The position numbers and the translations under genes are program-made. A stretch of DNA of 64,000 bases from Verrucomicrobiota bacterium (GTDB lineage: Bacteria > Verrucomicrobiota > Verrucomicrobiia > Verrucomicrobiales > Verrucomicrobiaceae): assembly GCA_017301975.1 (NCBI GenBank), contig JAFLEI010000007.1:143664-207663 (forward strand), given 5' to 3'. Positions 15,952-25,056 of this stretch are shown here, one piece after another (within the stretch, counting starts at the first letter, position 1; every line of letters begins with the position of its first letter). Below the pieces are notes generated by a model that made no database searches, had not been told where the DNA came from, and saw nothing but the letters and a program-made list of their open reading frames with translations.

Positions 15952-17439
15952 ATGACTCGACACCTGTCCTCCTGGCGCACCCTTATGTGCGGCCTTCTCG
16001 CTTCATCTGTTCTTTGCGGCGGAGATCTCACCGCCCAGGAAACCACGCCTGCTCCGGCCGCTGCTGCGGCTGCGCCCGCCCCGGCCGCACCAGCCGGACC
16101 GACCATGGAACAACGTGTGTTTGACCTTGAGAAATATGTCACCAACGGCAAACCCGGCGTGGATGGCGACAAGGAATGGAAATCAGCCATCGCGGGCCCT
16201 GGCCCAGGTCACAATGCCTGGCAGATGGTCAGCACGGCACTCGTGATCTTCATGACACTGCCGGGTCTTGCCCTGTTCTACGGCGGCCTGGTCCGCAAAA
16301 AAAATGTGCTCTCCGTGATCGCCCAGTGCATGGGCATCGCCGGTCTCGTCACCATTCTGTGGTGGGCCTGCGGTTACAGCCTGTCTTTTGGCGCTGGCAA
16401 TGCCTTCATTGGAGATCGTTCCATGATGATGCTCGAAGGCGTGTCTCCTTACGCCTCAGGCGCCGGCTTCTGGTGGATCTCTGACGCCATGTGGTGCATG
16501 TTCCAGCTCAGCTTCGCCATCATCACTCCTGCGCTGATTGTCGGTGCCATCGCCGAACGCATGAAGTTCATCGCCGTGCTGATCTTCGTCACCCTCTGGA
16601 TGTTCGCGGTTTACTTCCCCTTCGCCCACATGGTGTGGAGCGGCACTGGCTTCATGTCCGGGATCCTCAACACCGCCGGCACTGGCGCCACCATCAAGGC
16701 CATCGACTTCGCCGGTGGCACGGTTGTTCACATGACCTCCGGCTGGAGCGCACTGGTGCTTTGCATCCTGCTTGGCAAACGCAAGGGCCACGGCAAAGAA
16801 CCCATGTCTCCGCACAGCATGGTGCTTTGCGCCGTTGGCACCGGCATGCTCTGGGTCGGCTGGTATGGTTTCAATGCCGGTTCCGCTCTTGGTGCTGACG
16901 GCATTGCCTCCAACGCCTTTATGACCACCACGCTGGCTGCCGCCACCGCCGGTTTCGTCTGGGCCGTCACTGAATGGCTCCTCAAAGGCAAGCCTTCCGT
17001 CCTCGGTTTCTGCTCTGGCATTGTTGCCGGCTTGGTCGTCATCACCCCGGCTGCAGGTTTCGTCACCGCCAATTCGGCCATGATCATGGGTGTGGCTGCC
17101 GGCATCGTTCCCTTCCTTGCAGTCGCCTACCTGAAGAACATGATCGGCTATGACGACGCTCTCGACACCTTTGGTGTCCACGGCGTCGGCGGCACAATGG
17201 GGGCCATTCTCACAGGCGTGTTTGCCAGCAAGGAAGCCAATCCTGGCATCGAAGGCCTGCTTCCGGGCCTGCTCGGTGAGCAGCTCAAGGCCGTCGGCCT
17301 CACCATCGTCTGGAGCGTCGCCGCCACTCTGGTGATCACCATCATCGTCAAGCTGGTCGTGGGTCTTCGTCCTGAAGCTGAGGTGGAAAGCCTGGGTCTT
17401 GACCTCGCCGAACATGGCGAAGCAGGCTACGAACATTGA
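15952..17439 (+). CDS. amt: Ammonium transporter (Amt family), second copy
   Basis: 495 residues. A signal peptide (MTRHLSSWRTLMCGLLASSVLCGGDLTAQ) and an Ala/Pro-rich linker of about 25 residues precede a short soluble stretch and the Amt core. Visible signatures: GLALFYGGLVRKKNVLSV (close to AmtB), SFAIITPALIVGAIAERMKF, pore His residues in GGTVVHMTSGWSALV and TFGVHGVGG. This copy is nearer to the E. coli AmtB type than the first copy, so the two are ancient paralogues rather than a recent duplication. Expression is probably nitrogen-regulated through the sigma54 element at 15856. It ends with LAEHGEAGYEH, matching the LGLDLAEHG tail typical of Amt. Confidence 0.95.
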   Translation: MTRHLSSWRTLMCGLLASSVLCGGDLTAQETTPAPAAAAAAPAPAAPAGPTMEQRVFDLEKYVTNGKPGVDGDKEWKSAIAGPGPGHNAWQMVSTALVIFMTLPGLALFYGGLVRKKNVLSVIAQCMGIAGLVTILWWACGYSLSFGAGNAFIGDRSMMMLEGVSPYASGAGFWWISDAMWCMFQLSFAIITPALIVGAIAERMKFIAVLIFVTLWMFAVYFPFAHMVWSGTGFMSGILNTAGTGATIKAIDFAGGTVVHMTSGWSALVLCILLGKRKGHGKEPMSPHSMVLCAVGTGMLWVGWYGFNAGSALGADGIASNAFMTTTLAAATAGFVWAVTEWLLKGKPSVLGFCSGIVAGLVVITPAAGFVTANSAMIMGVAAGIVPFLAVAYLKNMIGYDDALDTFGVHGVGGTMGAILTGVFASKEANPGIEGLLPGLLGEQLKAVGLTIVWSVAATLVITIIVKLVVGLRPEAEVESLGLDLAEHGEAGYEH

Positions 17440-17476
17440 TCAAAGGCAGGACGAGCTCCTGTTTTCTGTTTTACCC

Positions 17477-17508
17477 AAACCGGGCTGAGCAATCAGCCCG
17501 GTTTTTTT
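17477..17508 (+). terminator. Rho-independent terminator after second amt
   Basis: Stem CCGGGCTGA (17480-17488) / TCAGCCCGG (17493-17501), extended by AAA/TTT pairing, four-base loop GCAA, followed by seven T. It separates the amt gene from the convergent protease gene. Confidence 0.93.
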
Positions 17509-17536
17509 GTGCCTGTTGCCACCGCCCGATTTGATC

Positions 17537-18901
17537 TCACCACAGCAGCAGCATCGCCACGCACATAAGGCCGTTGTTCAGCGCATGTGCCGTCATCGGC
17601 GCGATCAAGCTCTGCCGCCACAGGCGCAGAAGACAGAAGGTGCCCGCCAGCACCATGATAGCCGGCACACCCGCCCAGCCTTGCGGATGGATCACGGCAA
17701 ACACAAACGCGCTCAGCACCATACCGCCCACCCAGCGTGCCCACGCGGACAATCCGGGAAAGAGCAGTCCGCGAAACATCATCTCTTCCGAGATCGGCGC
17801 CCAGACGACCGCCAGCAGGATCGCACCCAATTTCGCCCAGCCGTTGCCCGCAAAAACCTCCACAATCGGATGAGACGGAAATTCTCCTGTGAGCTTCATG
17901 ATCCACGATGCCGCGATCATTCCCAGCACCAGCAGCGGCAGCGAGGCCAGCCAGCCCAGCACGCCCGCCCCCATCTCGCGCCACAGCCCCCGCCCACGAT
18001 GGAGGCCCAGCGCCTCACGCCACTGCGGCCGCTGCATGCCACGCAGCAGCGGCCACGTCAGGCCGATGAACAGAGCGATCAAGGCGGGCCCATAAGCAGC
18101 CCAGCCCGGCAACAGAACTGACATCTGCCGCAGCAGCCAGGGGGGAAACAAAAACAACGCCAGAAAAATCGCAAATCCCTCCAGCATCAGCCCTCCCTCC
18201 GCACGACTGCGCAGAGACAGGCTCAGGTATAGTTTTCCTCTGCGCCAGCGCATGATGCCCAAAATTAAGACGACCAGGCCGCCCACTGCCGCACACATCC
18301 CCAGGAAGCTAACGCCGATCAAAACCACCGCTGTCTTCATGCCCTGCTGCGCCACGGCCTGCCTCGCCCCTTCATTTGATGTTTGCGCAAGGGCGAGCTC
18401 GGCGATCCAGCCATGCCGTGCACGGAATTTGTTCCAGGCCTCTGCGTGCACCTCGCCGTGCATCGCCTTCAGCTGGCGCAGCGTCGCCACATCCTCCTGC
18501 AGGCCCGCATTTTTTGCCTCCATGGCATCGAGTTCTGCCTCAGCAGGCCATGCATCCGTCAGCCATCCCTTCAAAACCAACAGCCGCAGCGCGTCCTCGT
18601 CCGTGCGGGAAAACTTGGCCATGTCCTGCTGCACCGTCTGCATCAGCGCTGCATCCGGTTGCTTCGTGCTCCGCAGCAGCTCCTTCACCCCTACGGTATA
18701 GCGTGCCATCAGCTCCAGCATGCGATTCGGACGCACCTCCGCGCCACCACCCGGTCGATGTGCCGACTGCATGTGCAGGACAAACACCACGCAGAGCACG
18801 ATCACACACACCGCCAGCACTGCCCCCATGAGCGAAAAACGTGGGGACAGCACCGGCTTCGATGCAGGCAGCGGCAGCGGGACGTCTGTGGGGTGGTTCA
18901 T
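17537..18901 (-). CDS. CPBP (CAAX/ABI) family intramembrane metalloprotease
   Basis: About 454 residues from the ATG at 18901. A first membrane helix (LMGAVLAVCVIVLCVVFVL) is followed by a soluble helical region of about 160 residues. Seven or so further helices carry the CPBP motifs: EE-x3-R in PISEEMMFRGLLF, F-x3-H in FVFAVIHPQG, and H-x3-N in TAHALNNGLM. These are the metal-binding and catalytic residues of the family. Bacterial members process or modify membrane proteins, sometimes in bacteriocin immunity; the target here is unknown. The extra soluble region between helix one and the core is longer than in typical members. An upstream in-frame start at 18991 would overlap the next gene's leader. 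Confidence 0.85.
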   Translation of the reverse strand: MNHPTDVPLPLPASKPVLSPRFSLMGAVLAVCVIVLCVVFVLHMQSAHRPGGGAEVRPNRMLELMARYTVGVKELLRSTKQPDAALMQTVQQDMAKFSRTDEDALRLLVLKGWLTDAWPAEAELDAMEAKNAGLQEDVATLRQLKAMHGEVHAEAWNKFRARHGWIAELALAQTSNEGARQAVAQQGMKTAVVLIGVSFLGMCAAVGGLVVLILGIMRWRRGKLYLSLSLRSRAEGGLMLEGFAIFLALFLFPPWLLRQMSVLLPGWAAYGPALIALFIGLTWPLLRGMQRPQWREALGLHRGRGLWREMGAGVLGWLASLPLLVLGMIAASWIMKLTGEFPSHPIVEVFAGNGWAKLGAILLAVVWAPISEEMMFRGLLFPGLSAWARWVGGMVLSAFVFAVIHPQGWAGVPAIMVLAGTFCLLRLWRQSLIAPMTAHALNNGLMCVAMLLLW

Positions 18902-18952
18902 AATTCGGTGATCAAACATCGCCTTCCCGGCAATGGCACGCATAATTCGGTG
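18899..18952. repeat. 12-bp direct repeat in a divergent promoter region
   Basis: CATAATTCGGTG occurs at 18899-18910 and again at 18941-18952, 42 bases apart (about four helical turns). The first copy covers the start codon of the protease gene and the second lies 29 bases before the esterase start. This could be a paired operator or a small duplication. Confidence 0.5.
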
Positions 18953-18980
18953 CTCCCGCCTCGTTCTGTCTTCTCCAACC

Positions 18981-20231
18981 ATGCGCACCACCCTGTTTTT
19001 TCTGCTCGCCGCCTCCGCCCTGGCTCAGACTCCACGTCCCGGAGTGAACTATGACGAAGCCAAAGTCGGCAACGATCCGCTGCCAGATTTGAAGCTGACC
19101 ACCGCCGAAGACTGGGCTCAAAAACGCCGGCCCGAGATTCTCAAGCTCTTTGAAGATCACGTCTATGGCAAAACACCCGCCGGCCTCGGCACGCCCAAGT
19201 TTGAAGTCACCGCAACGAAAGCGGATGCGCTCGGCGGCCTCGCCACGCGTAAATTCATCCACATCTCCCTGCCCAGCCATCCCGCATGGCCCGGCATGGA
19301 TGTGATGCTTTACACTCCCAATGCCGTCAAGTCAGCCCCCTGCTTTGTCGGGCTCAGCTTCGGCGGCAATCATGCCGTCAGCACGGAGGCTGATGTCCCG
19401 CTCAGCACCCGCTGGATGCGCGAGAGCAAGGAGAAGAACATCGTCGATCATCACGCCACCGAGGCCACCCGCGGCACCGAAAGCAGCCGCTGGCCGCTGG
19501 AAATGATTCTCAAACGCGGATTCGCCGTCGCCACCGCCTATTACGGCGACATCGAACCCGACCACGCCGAAGGCTGGAAGGAGGGGCTACGCGCCGCCGT
19601 CAGCAAAGATGGGGCGAAAACTGTCTGGAAAGACGGCGAATGGGGTGCCATCGGCGCTTGGTCCTGGGGACTGAGTCGCATTGCCGACTACCTCCAGACG
19701 GACTCGCAAGTGGATGGCAAACACCTCGCGGTGATCGGACACTCACGCCTCGGCAAGACCTCCCTTTGGGCTGGTGCGCAGGATGAACGCTTCGGCATCG
19801 TCATTTCCAATGATTCCGGTGAAGGCGGCGCCGCCCTCATGCGACGCGACTTCGGCGAAACCACCGCCATCATCACGAAAGCTTTTCCGCACTGGTTCAC
19901 GCCCAACTATAAAAACTACGCCGGCAACGCCGTCGCCTGCCCGGTGGACATGCACATGCTCATCGCCCTTGCCGCGCCACGGCCCATCTACATCGCCAGC
20001 GCCGCTGAAGACCACTGGGCCGATCAAAAAGGCGAGTTCCTCTCCGGCAAATTTGCCAGCCCCGTGTATGCCCTCTTCGGCAAACGCGGTGTCGTTGTGG
20101 ATGAACATCCGGCCATCGACACCCCTGTCGGAGATTTCATCGGCTACCACCTCCGCACCGGCAAACATGACGTCACCGATTTCGACTGGACGCAGTACCT
20201 CAATTTTGCCGCAAGGCATTGGGCAAAGTAA
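18981..20231 (+). CDS. CE15-type glucuronoyl esterase-like secreted alpha/beta-hydrolase
   Basis: 416 residues. A signal peptide (MRTTLFFLLAASALA) is followed by the family opening PRPGVNYDEAKVG ... LPDLKL. The nucleophile lies in VIGHSRLGKTSLWAGA, the CE15 version of the serine elbow, followed by ISNDSGEGGAAL. A late ASAAEDHWAD segment carries a conserved His of the family. Bacterial CE15 enzymes cleave the ester between glucuronic acid on xylan and lignin alcohols, releasing lignin-carbohydrate bonds. Assignment is by motif; close relatives may act on other uronic acid esters. It is probably a stand-alone gene divergent from the protease. Confidence 0.82.
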   Translation: MRTTLFFLLAASALAQTPRPGVNYDEAKVGNDPLPDLKLTTAEDWAQKRRPEILKLFEDHVYGKTPAGLGTPKFEVTATKADALGGLATRKFIHISLPSHPAWPGMDVMLYTPNAVKSAPCFVGLSFGGNHAVSTEADVPLSTRWMRESKEKNIVDHHATEATRGTESSRWPLEMILKRGFAVATAYYGDIEPDHAEGWKEGLRAAVSKDGAKTVWKDGEWGAIGAWSWGLSRIADYLQTDSQVDGKHLAVIGHSRLGKTSLWAGAQDERFGIVISNDSGEGGAALMRRDFGETTAIITKAFPHWFTPNYKNYAGNAVACPVDMHMLIALAAPRPIYIASAAEDHWADQKGEFLSGKFASPVYALFGKRGVVVDEHPAIDTPVGDFIGYHLRTGKHDVTDFDWTQYLNFAARHWAK

Positions 20232-20303
20232 GAGGACTCACGATCACATTGTCACTTGCTGCTTCCGAAAGTCCGTGTGTCTTGGGACAGTCATTCCCAC
20301 GCC

Positions 20304-21329
20304 ATGCCCGCCAAAAAAGCGAAAACCAAATCCGCGCCCAAGCAGCCGACCAAAAAACTTCGCACCCTGCCCTTCTGGATCGGCTTTGATCTCGGCGGCA
20401 CGAAGATGATGGCATCCGTTCTGGATGCGAACTACAATGTTCTTGGCTCCGCGCGAAAATCCACCAACGGCTCCGACGGCGCCGCCAAAGGACGCAACAA
20501 GATCATCAAAGCCATTCAGGAGGCCATCATAGAGGCCGGCGTCGATCCCAAAGGCCTGCAAGGCATTGGCATCGGCTGCCCCGGCCTGGTGAATCCCGAG
20601 AAAGGCATTCTCATCTTCGCACCGAATCTGGGCTGGACGAACATGGCGCTGCGCAAACTGCTGCAAAACCAGTTCAAATGCCCCATCGTGGTGCTGAATG
20701 ATGTCGATGCCGGGACCTACGGCGAGTATGTCCTCGGCGCGGGCAAAGGGGCACGCTCGCTGCTGGGCGTTTTCCCCGGCACCGGCGTGGGCTCCGGATT
20801 CGTCTATAACGGCCAGCTGGTCATGGGCCGCGCCATCTCGGCCATGGAGCTGGGCAATCTGCTGCTGCCCGGCACCCACATCGGCAGCCCCGTGTTTGGC
20901 ACGGTGACACTCGAAGACCTCACCAGCCGCCTCGCGCTCGCCTCACAGGCGGGGCTGGCCTGCTATCGCGGCCAGCTTGCCGACCTTGATAAGAAAACTC
21001 AGGGCTCTCTGCGCAACATCCGCAGCAAAGCGCTCGCCAATGCATTCCGCAGCGGCGAAAACGCGGCCATGGTGATGTTTCGCAATTCCATCCGCTATCT
21101 CGGCATGGGCGTCGCCACAGTCGTCAACCTGCTGGCCCCTGACCGCATCACGCTCGGAGGTGGTCTGGTCGAAGAGCTGCCGGACCTCTACTTGAACCTG
21201 CTCAAAGAGGAGGTCGAACATTACGCCATTCCAGAGCTTGCCCGCGGAATCCGATATTCTCTCGCCAAACTTGGCGGACAGGCCGTGGCGGCCGGCGCGG
21301 TGGCATGGATGCGGAATGCAGGAAAATAA
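20304..21329 (+). CDS. ROK-family sugar kinase lacking the zinc motif; candidate polyphosphate glucokinase
   Basis: 341 residues from the ATG at 20304. A Lys-rich leader is followed by the actin-like ROK core: phosphate loop WIGFDLGGTKMMASVLD, IGIGCPGLV, catalytic Asp in LNDVDAGTYGEY, and phosphate 2 GVFPGTGVGSGF. The usual ROK GEIGH and CxCGxxGC zinc cluster are absent; the equivalent stretch reads AMELGNLLLPGTHIGS. Zinc-free ROK proteins include actinobacterial polyphosphate glucokinases. The next genes, 33 bases downstream, encode Ppx/GppA-like and Ppk1 proteins, so use of polyphosphate as phosphoryl donor is a reasonable inference, not shown. ATP glucokinase or a regulatory role remain possible. 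Confidence 0.85.
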   Translation: MPAKKAKTKSAPKQPTKKLRTLPFWIGFDLGGTKMMASVLDANYNVLGSARKSTNGSDGAAKGRNKIIKAIQEAIIEAGVDPKGLQGIGIGCPGLVNPEKGILIFAPNLGWTNMALRKLLQNQFKCPIVVLNDVDAGTYGEYVLGAGKGARSLLGVFPGTGVGSGFVYNGQLVMGRAISAMELGNLLLPGTHIGSPVFGTVTLEDLTSRLALASQAGLACYRGQLADLDKKTQGSLRNIRSKALANAFRSGENAAMVMFRNSIRYLGMGVATVVNLLAPDRITLGGGLVEELPDLYLNLLKEEVEHYAIPELARGIRYSLAKLGGQAVAAGAVAWMRNAGK

Positions 21330-21362
21330 CATCGGCGGCATGCTTCATCACGTATCCATTTC

Positions 21363-22919
21363 ATGAGTGACGAGACCCCACCTGTCCCGCCCAAACTGCC
21401 CCCGGAGCACGCCGTCATTTACGTTGGCGCGGCTTCGGTTTCTCTCGTCATCGGCAGGAAGGATGACAAGGGCCAGTTCATCAGCATCGAAAGCCTGGAC
21501 CGCCCCCTTCCCGTCGCCCGCGATATTTTCCGCGCCCGCAGCATCTCACGCAACACCGTCGATCAAGCAGCGTCCATTCTCCGCGATTACCTTCAGACGA
21601 TGCGCGAGTATGGCATTCCGTCCTCACAGTTGCGGCTGTTCACCTCCAACATCCTTGCGGAGGCCGTCAATCACGAGATTTTCCTCAACCGCCTGCAGGT
21701 TCACAGTGGTGTCGTCCCAAGCCTCATCGATGACGGCAACATGACGCGGCTCGTCTATCAGATCGCCCAGCGCATGCTGCTGAAGAATCCGCTGCTCGCC
21801 AAGGGCAACACCTTTGTCTCCCACATCGGCCCCGGGAACACCCGCGCGATCTATTTCCAGCAAGGCCGCCTCGCCGCCTACAGCAACTACCGCCTCGGCA
21901 TCTTCCGCGCGCGCGAAGCCATCGCCTCCCCCGATGACGAGGCCCGCCAGCAGATGGTGCATCTGGAGGAGCATATCCGTGGCGTCGTAGATCACCTCGC
22001 GCAGGACTATTCCGACGTGAAAATCGACCATCACGTCGCCATCGGCGCGGAGATTCAAAGCGTCGCCCCACGCCTCGGCAAGGCGCGCCATGGCGCCCAT
22101 CGCGTGCTGGAGAACGATCTCGCACGCCTCACCGACAAACTCGCACGCCTCAATCCTGATGAACTGGTGCGTGAGCTTCATGTGCACTACACCGGCGGCG
22201 AAGGCATCATCCCGGCGCTGCAGACCAATCTCGCGCTCGCCCGTCGTTTTGGCGATGACTCGCTCTGGGTGCCTGAAGGAGACTTCCAGCTCGAACTCAT
22301 GCTCGACCTGATGACCTCGGGCTCGCGCACCGCGATTTTCCAGGAGGAAGTGATGCAGGCGGCCTGTGAAATCGGCCTGCGTTACAAGACGGATCGCAAG
22401 CACGCCGACCACGTGGCCAATTTCTCCCGCCAGCTCTTCCGTGAGCTGCAGCATCTGCATGGCCTGGACGCCAAATATGAACTCGTGCTCCGCATCGCCG
22501 CCACGCTGCATGAGGTCGGCATGTTCATCAGCCCGCGCGAGCATCACAAGCACAGCCTCTACATCCTCATGCACACGGAGATCTTCGGTCTCAGTTCGCA
22601 TGACCGCGTGATGGTCGCTCTGCTGGCCCGCTATCATCGTCGTTACAATCCGGAGCCCAATCACCCGCACTTCTCCGATCTCTCGCGCGAAGAACGCATG
22701 ATCGTGCTCAAGCTCGCCGCGCTGCTGCGTCTCGCGGACGCCCTGGATCGCAGCCATGCGCAGCGCATCAAATCCATCCAGCTCCGCCCCGAAGGCACCC
22801 GGCTCACCGTCATGACTCAGGGAGCGGACGACACCACAGTTGAACAGATCGCCATTGACATGAAATGCGATCTCTTCCGCGAAATCTACGGTTATGACAT
22901 CATCCTCGCCAAATCCTGA
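21363..22919 (+). CDS. ppx: Ppx/GppA-family exopolyphosphatase-like protein with HD-type C-terminal domain
   Basis: 518 residues. The N-terminal half follows the Ppx/GppA actin-like pattern, and the C-terminal half is the HD-like helical domain (KHADHVANFSRQLF ... IAATLHEVGMFISPREHHKHSLYIL ... VMVALLARYHRRY). Exopolyphosphatases release phosphate from polyphosphate ends; GppA members hydrolyse pppGpp. The two phosphate loops are unusual: the first, normally D-x-G-S-N-S, reads YVGAAS, and the second, normally D-x-G-G-G-S, reads HIGPGNT. Loss of the acidic residues suggests reduced activity or a regulatory role. The 3' end overlaps the ppk gene by 26 bases, so this is one operon with the ROK kinase. 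Confidence 0.85.
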   Translation: MSDETPPVPPKLPPEHAVIYVGAASVSLVIGRKDDKGQFISIESLDRPLPVARDIFRARSISRNTVDQAASILRDYLQTMREYGIPSSQLRLFTSNILAEAVNHEIFLNRLQVHSGVVPSLIDDGNMTRLVYQIAQRMLLKNPLLAKGNTFVSHIGPGNTRAIYFQQGRLAAYSNYRLGIFRAREAIASPDDEARQQMVHLEEHIRGVVDHLAQDYSDVKIDHHVAIGAEIQSVAPRLGKARHGAHRVLENDLARLTDKLARLNPDELVRELHVHYTGGEGIIPALQTNLALARRFGDDSLWVPEGDFQLELMLDLMTSGSRTAIFQEEVMQAACEIGLRYKTDRKHADHVANFSRQLFRELQHLHGLDAKYELVLRIAATLHEVGMFISPREHHKHSLYILMHTEIFGLSSHDRVMVALLARYHRRYNPEPNHPHFSDLSREERMIVLKLAALLRLADALDRSHAQRIKSIQLRPEGTRLTVMTQGADDTTVEQIAIDMKCDLFREIYGYDIILAKS

Positions 22920-25047
22920 ATCACCACCCGCACCGCCGCAGCTGCGCCTGACCGAGGATCATTTCATCAACCGCGAGCTGAGCTGGCTCGCCTTCAATTC
23001 GCGTGTTCTGGACGAAGTGGCACGCGCTGACCTGCCCGTACTCGAGCGCGTGAAGTTTCTCGCCATCACCGCCTCGAACCTCGATGAATTCTTCATGGTC
23101 CGCATCGGCGCCCTGCAGTTTCTGCGCGAGCAGGGCCTGCGCGTGCGCGACAACGCCGGCCTCACCCCCACGCAGCAATGGGAGCAGGTGCATCAGCAGG
23201 CCGCCGTCTTTGTGGCTCGGCAGTATGACATCCTCCAGCAGCAGCTCGTTCCCTTGATGAAGGAGAAGGGCATCCGCCGCCTCCATAATACCGACCTCAC
23301 CCCCGCCCAGCGCACCCTGCTGCGCGAATACTTCGACGAGCACATTTTTCCGGTTCTGTCTCCGGTCGTGGTCGATGACACCGGGGCCCGCGCAGCCATC
23401 CCGGCGCTCAACATCATCCTGCTCTGCACCGTGTCCGGCGGTGACACGGGTCACATGGAAAAGCGCCATGTCCTGCTGCCGCTTCCCGCCAATCTGCCGC
23501 GCCATGTTCTCGTGCCTGATCCCGAAGGCGGCCAGCATCTCTATGTGAACCTGGAAGATGTCGTCGCGCTGTTCATCGGCGAGTTTTTCCCGGCGGAGAA
23601 AGTCTCCGCCCCGGCGCGCTTTCGCGTCAGCCGCAACACGGACATCACGGTCGACGACGAGGGTGCCTTCGACCTCGCCAGCGAGATGGAGCAGGTGCTC
23701 GAAAAGCGTTTGAAGAGCCCCGCCATCCGCATCGAAATCGAAGCCGGTGCCTCGCGTGAGCACACACGCATCATCCGCGATCTTTGCGGCGCACGCACCG
23801 CGCAGATCTATGACATCCCAGGAGAGCTCGACCTGCGCGCCTATTTTCAAATCGCCGGCATCTCAGGATTCGAAGAGCTGAAGGTGGATCCCTGGGACAG
23901 CGTCCCCACCACGGCCATCACTCCCGGGGAAAGCATCTTTGATGCGATCAAACGCGGGGACATTCTGCTGCATCATCCGTATGAGAGCTTCGATCCCATC
24001 CTCTCGCTGGTGGAAGAGGCCGCGGCTGATCCGAACGTCATCGCCATCAAGCAGATCCTCTACCGCACCGCCAAGAACAGCCGCATCATCTCCGCCCTCA
24101 TCCGCGCCGCGCAGGCCGGCAAGCACGTCACCGTGCTCGTGGAGCTCAAGGCCCGCTTCGATGAAGCCCGCAATCTTGAACGTGCCGCCGACCTCATCAA
24201 TGCAGGCGCGCAGATCATTTACGGCGTCGCCGGCTTGAAGACGCATGCCAAGGTCTGCCTCGTCATGCGCCGCGAATCCGGCCACATGACGCGCTACATG
24301 CACTTCGGCACCGGCAATTACAATGAGGCCACCTCCAAGCTCTACACCGACATCAGCCTGCTCACCTGCCGCGCTGATTTTGGCGCTGACGCCTCCGCGT
24401 TTTTCAACACCGTCACCGGCCGTTCACGTTTCGTGCATTTCAGCAAGCTCAGCATGGCACCCTACGGCCTGCGCGAGCGACTGGTCTCCATGATCCGCAG
24501 CGAAACCGAACGTGCCCGCCAGGGCGAAGCCGCCGAGATCATGCTCAAGATGAACGCCCTCGAAGACCGCCAGATGATCGCAGCGCTCTACGAAGCCTCC
24601 CAGGCGGGCGTTAAGATCCGTCTCAACGTGCGTGGCATCTGCTGCCTTCGCCCGGGGATCAAGGGCATCAGTGAAAACATCAGCGTCATCAGCATCATCG
24701 ACCGCTATCTGGAGCACGCCCGCATCTTCTGGTTCCGCCAAGGTGGCAAGCCCGCCGTCTTCATCGCCAGCGCGGACTTCATGAACCGCAACCTTTCCAA
24801 GCGCGTCGAGCTCCTTACCCCCGTCGAAGACCGGGAGGCGCGCAAACGCCTGCAGCATATCCTCGAAGTCCACTTCGCCGACACCGCCCGTGGCCGCGTC
24901 CTCAAGGCCGACGGGACCTGGCACCTGCCCCAAATCACCGCCGCCAAGGCGCGCCGCTCCCAGGAGCAGTTTGCCCGCGAAATGACCAAGCGTGCACGAC
25001 AGGCCAATGAATCACCCGACGTGCTCGTGCCGCATACGCCGAAGTGA
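22894..25047 (+). CDS. ppk1: Polyphosphate kinase 1
   Basis: 717 residues, the normal length. The N-domain opens with FINRELSWLAFNSRVLDEV and NLDEFFMVRIGAL. The catalytic domains hold the autophosphorylated His in GLKTHAKVCLV (H451), the second active-site His in DRYLEHARIFWF (H608), and conserved RYMHFGTGNYNE and ADFMNRNLSKRVELLTPV. The enzyme makes polyphosphate from ATP at the membrane and can run in reverse. The ATG at 22894 overlaps the ppx gene by 26 bases, implying translational coupling of synthesis with the degradation-type protein. The short leader is Pro/Ser-rich (MTSSSPNPESPPAPPQ). The gene is complete with no missing residues noticed. Confidence 0.97.
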   Translation: MTSSSPNPESPPAPPQLRLTEDHFINRELSWLAFNSRVLDEVARADLPVLERVKFLAITASNLDEFFMVRIGALQFLREQGLRVRDNAGLTPTQQWEQVHQQAAVFVARQYDILQQQLVPLMKEKGIRRLHNTDLTPAQRTLLREYFDEHIFPVLSPVVVDDTGARAAIPALNIILLCTVSGGDTGHMEKRHVLLPLPANLPRHVLVPDPEGGQHLYVNLEDVVALFIGEFFPAEKVSAPARFRVSRNTDITVDDEGAFDLASEMEQVLEKRLKSPAIRIEIEAGASREHTRIIRDLCGARTAQIYDIPGELDLRAYFQIAGISGFEELKVDPWDSVPTTAITPGESIFDAIKRGDILLHHPYESFDPILSLVEEAAADPNVIAIKQILYRTAKNSRIISALIRAAQAGKHVTVLVELKARFDEARNLERAADLINAGAQIIYGVAGLKTHAKVCLVMRRESGHMTRYMHFGTGNYNEATSKLYTDISLLTCRADFGADASAFFNTVTGRSRFVHFSKLSMAPYGLRERLVSMIRSETERARQGEAAEIMLKMNALEDRQMIAALYEASQAGVKIRLNVRGICCLRPGIKGISENISVISIIDRYLEHARIFWFRQGGKPAVFIASADFMNRNLSKRVELLTPVEDREARKRLQHILEVHFADTARGRVLKADGTWHLPQITAAKARRSQEQFAREMTKRARQANESPDVLVPHTPK

Positions 25048-25056
25048 TTTTCTGAG

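Noticed and set aside
21624..22757. 377-codon minus-strand frame opposite ppx
   Set aside because: Shadow of the Ppx/GppA-like gene; no motifs.
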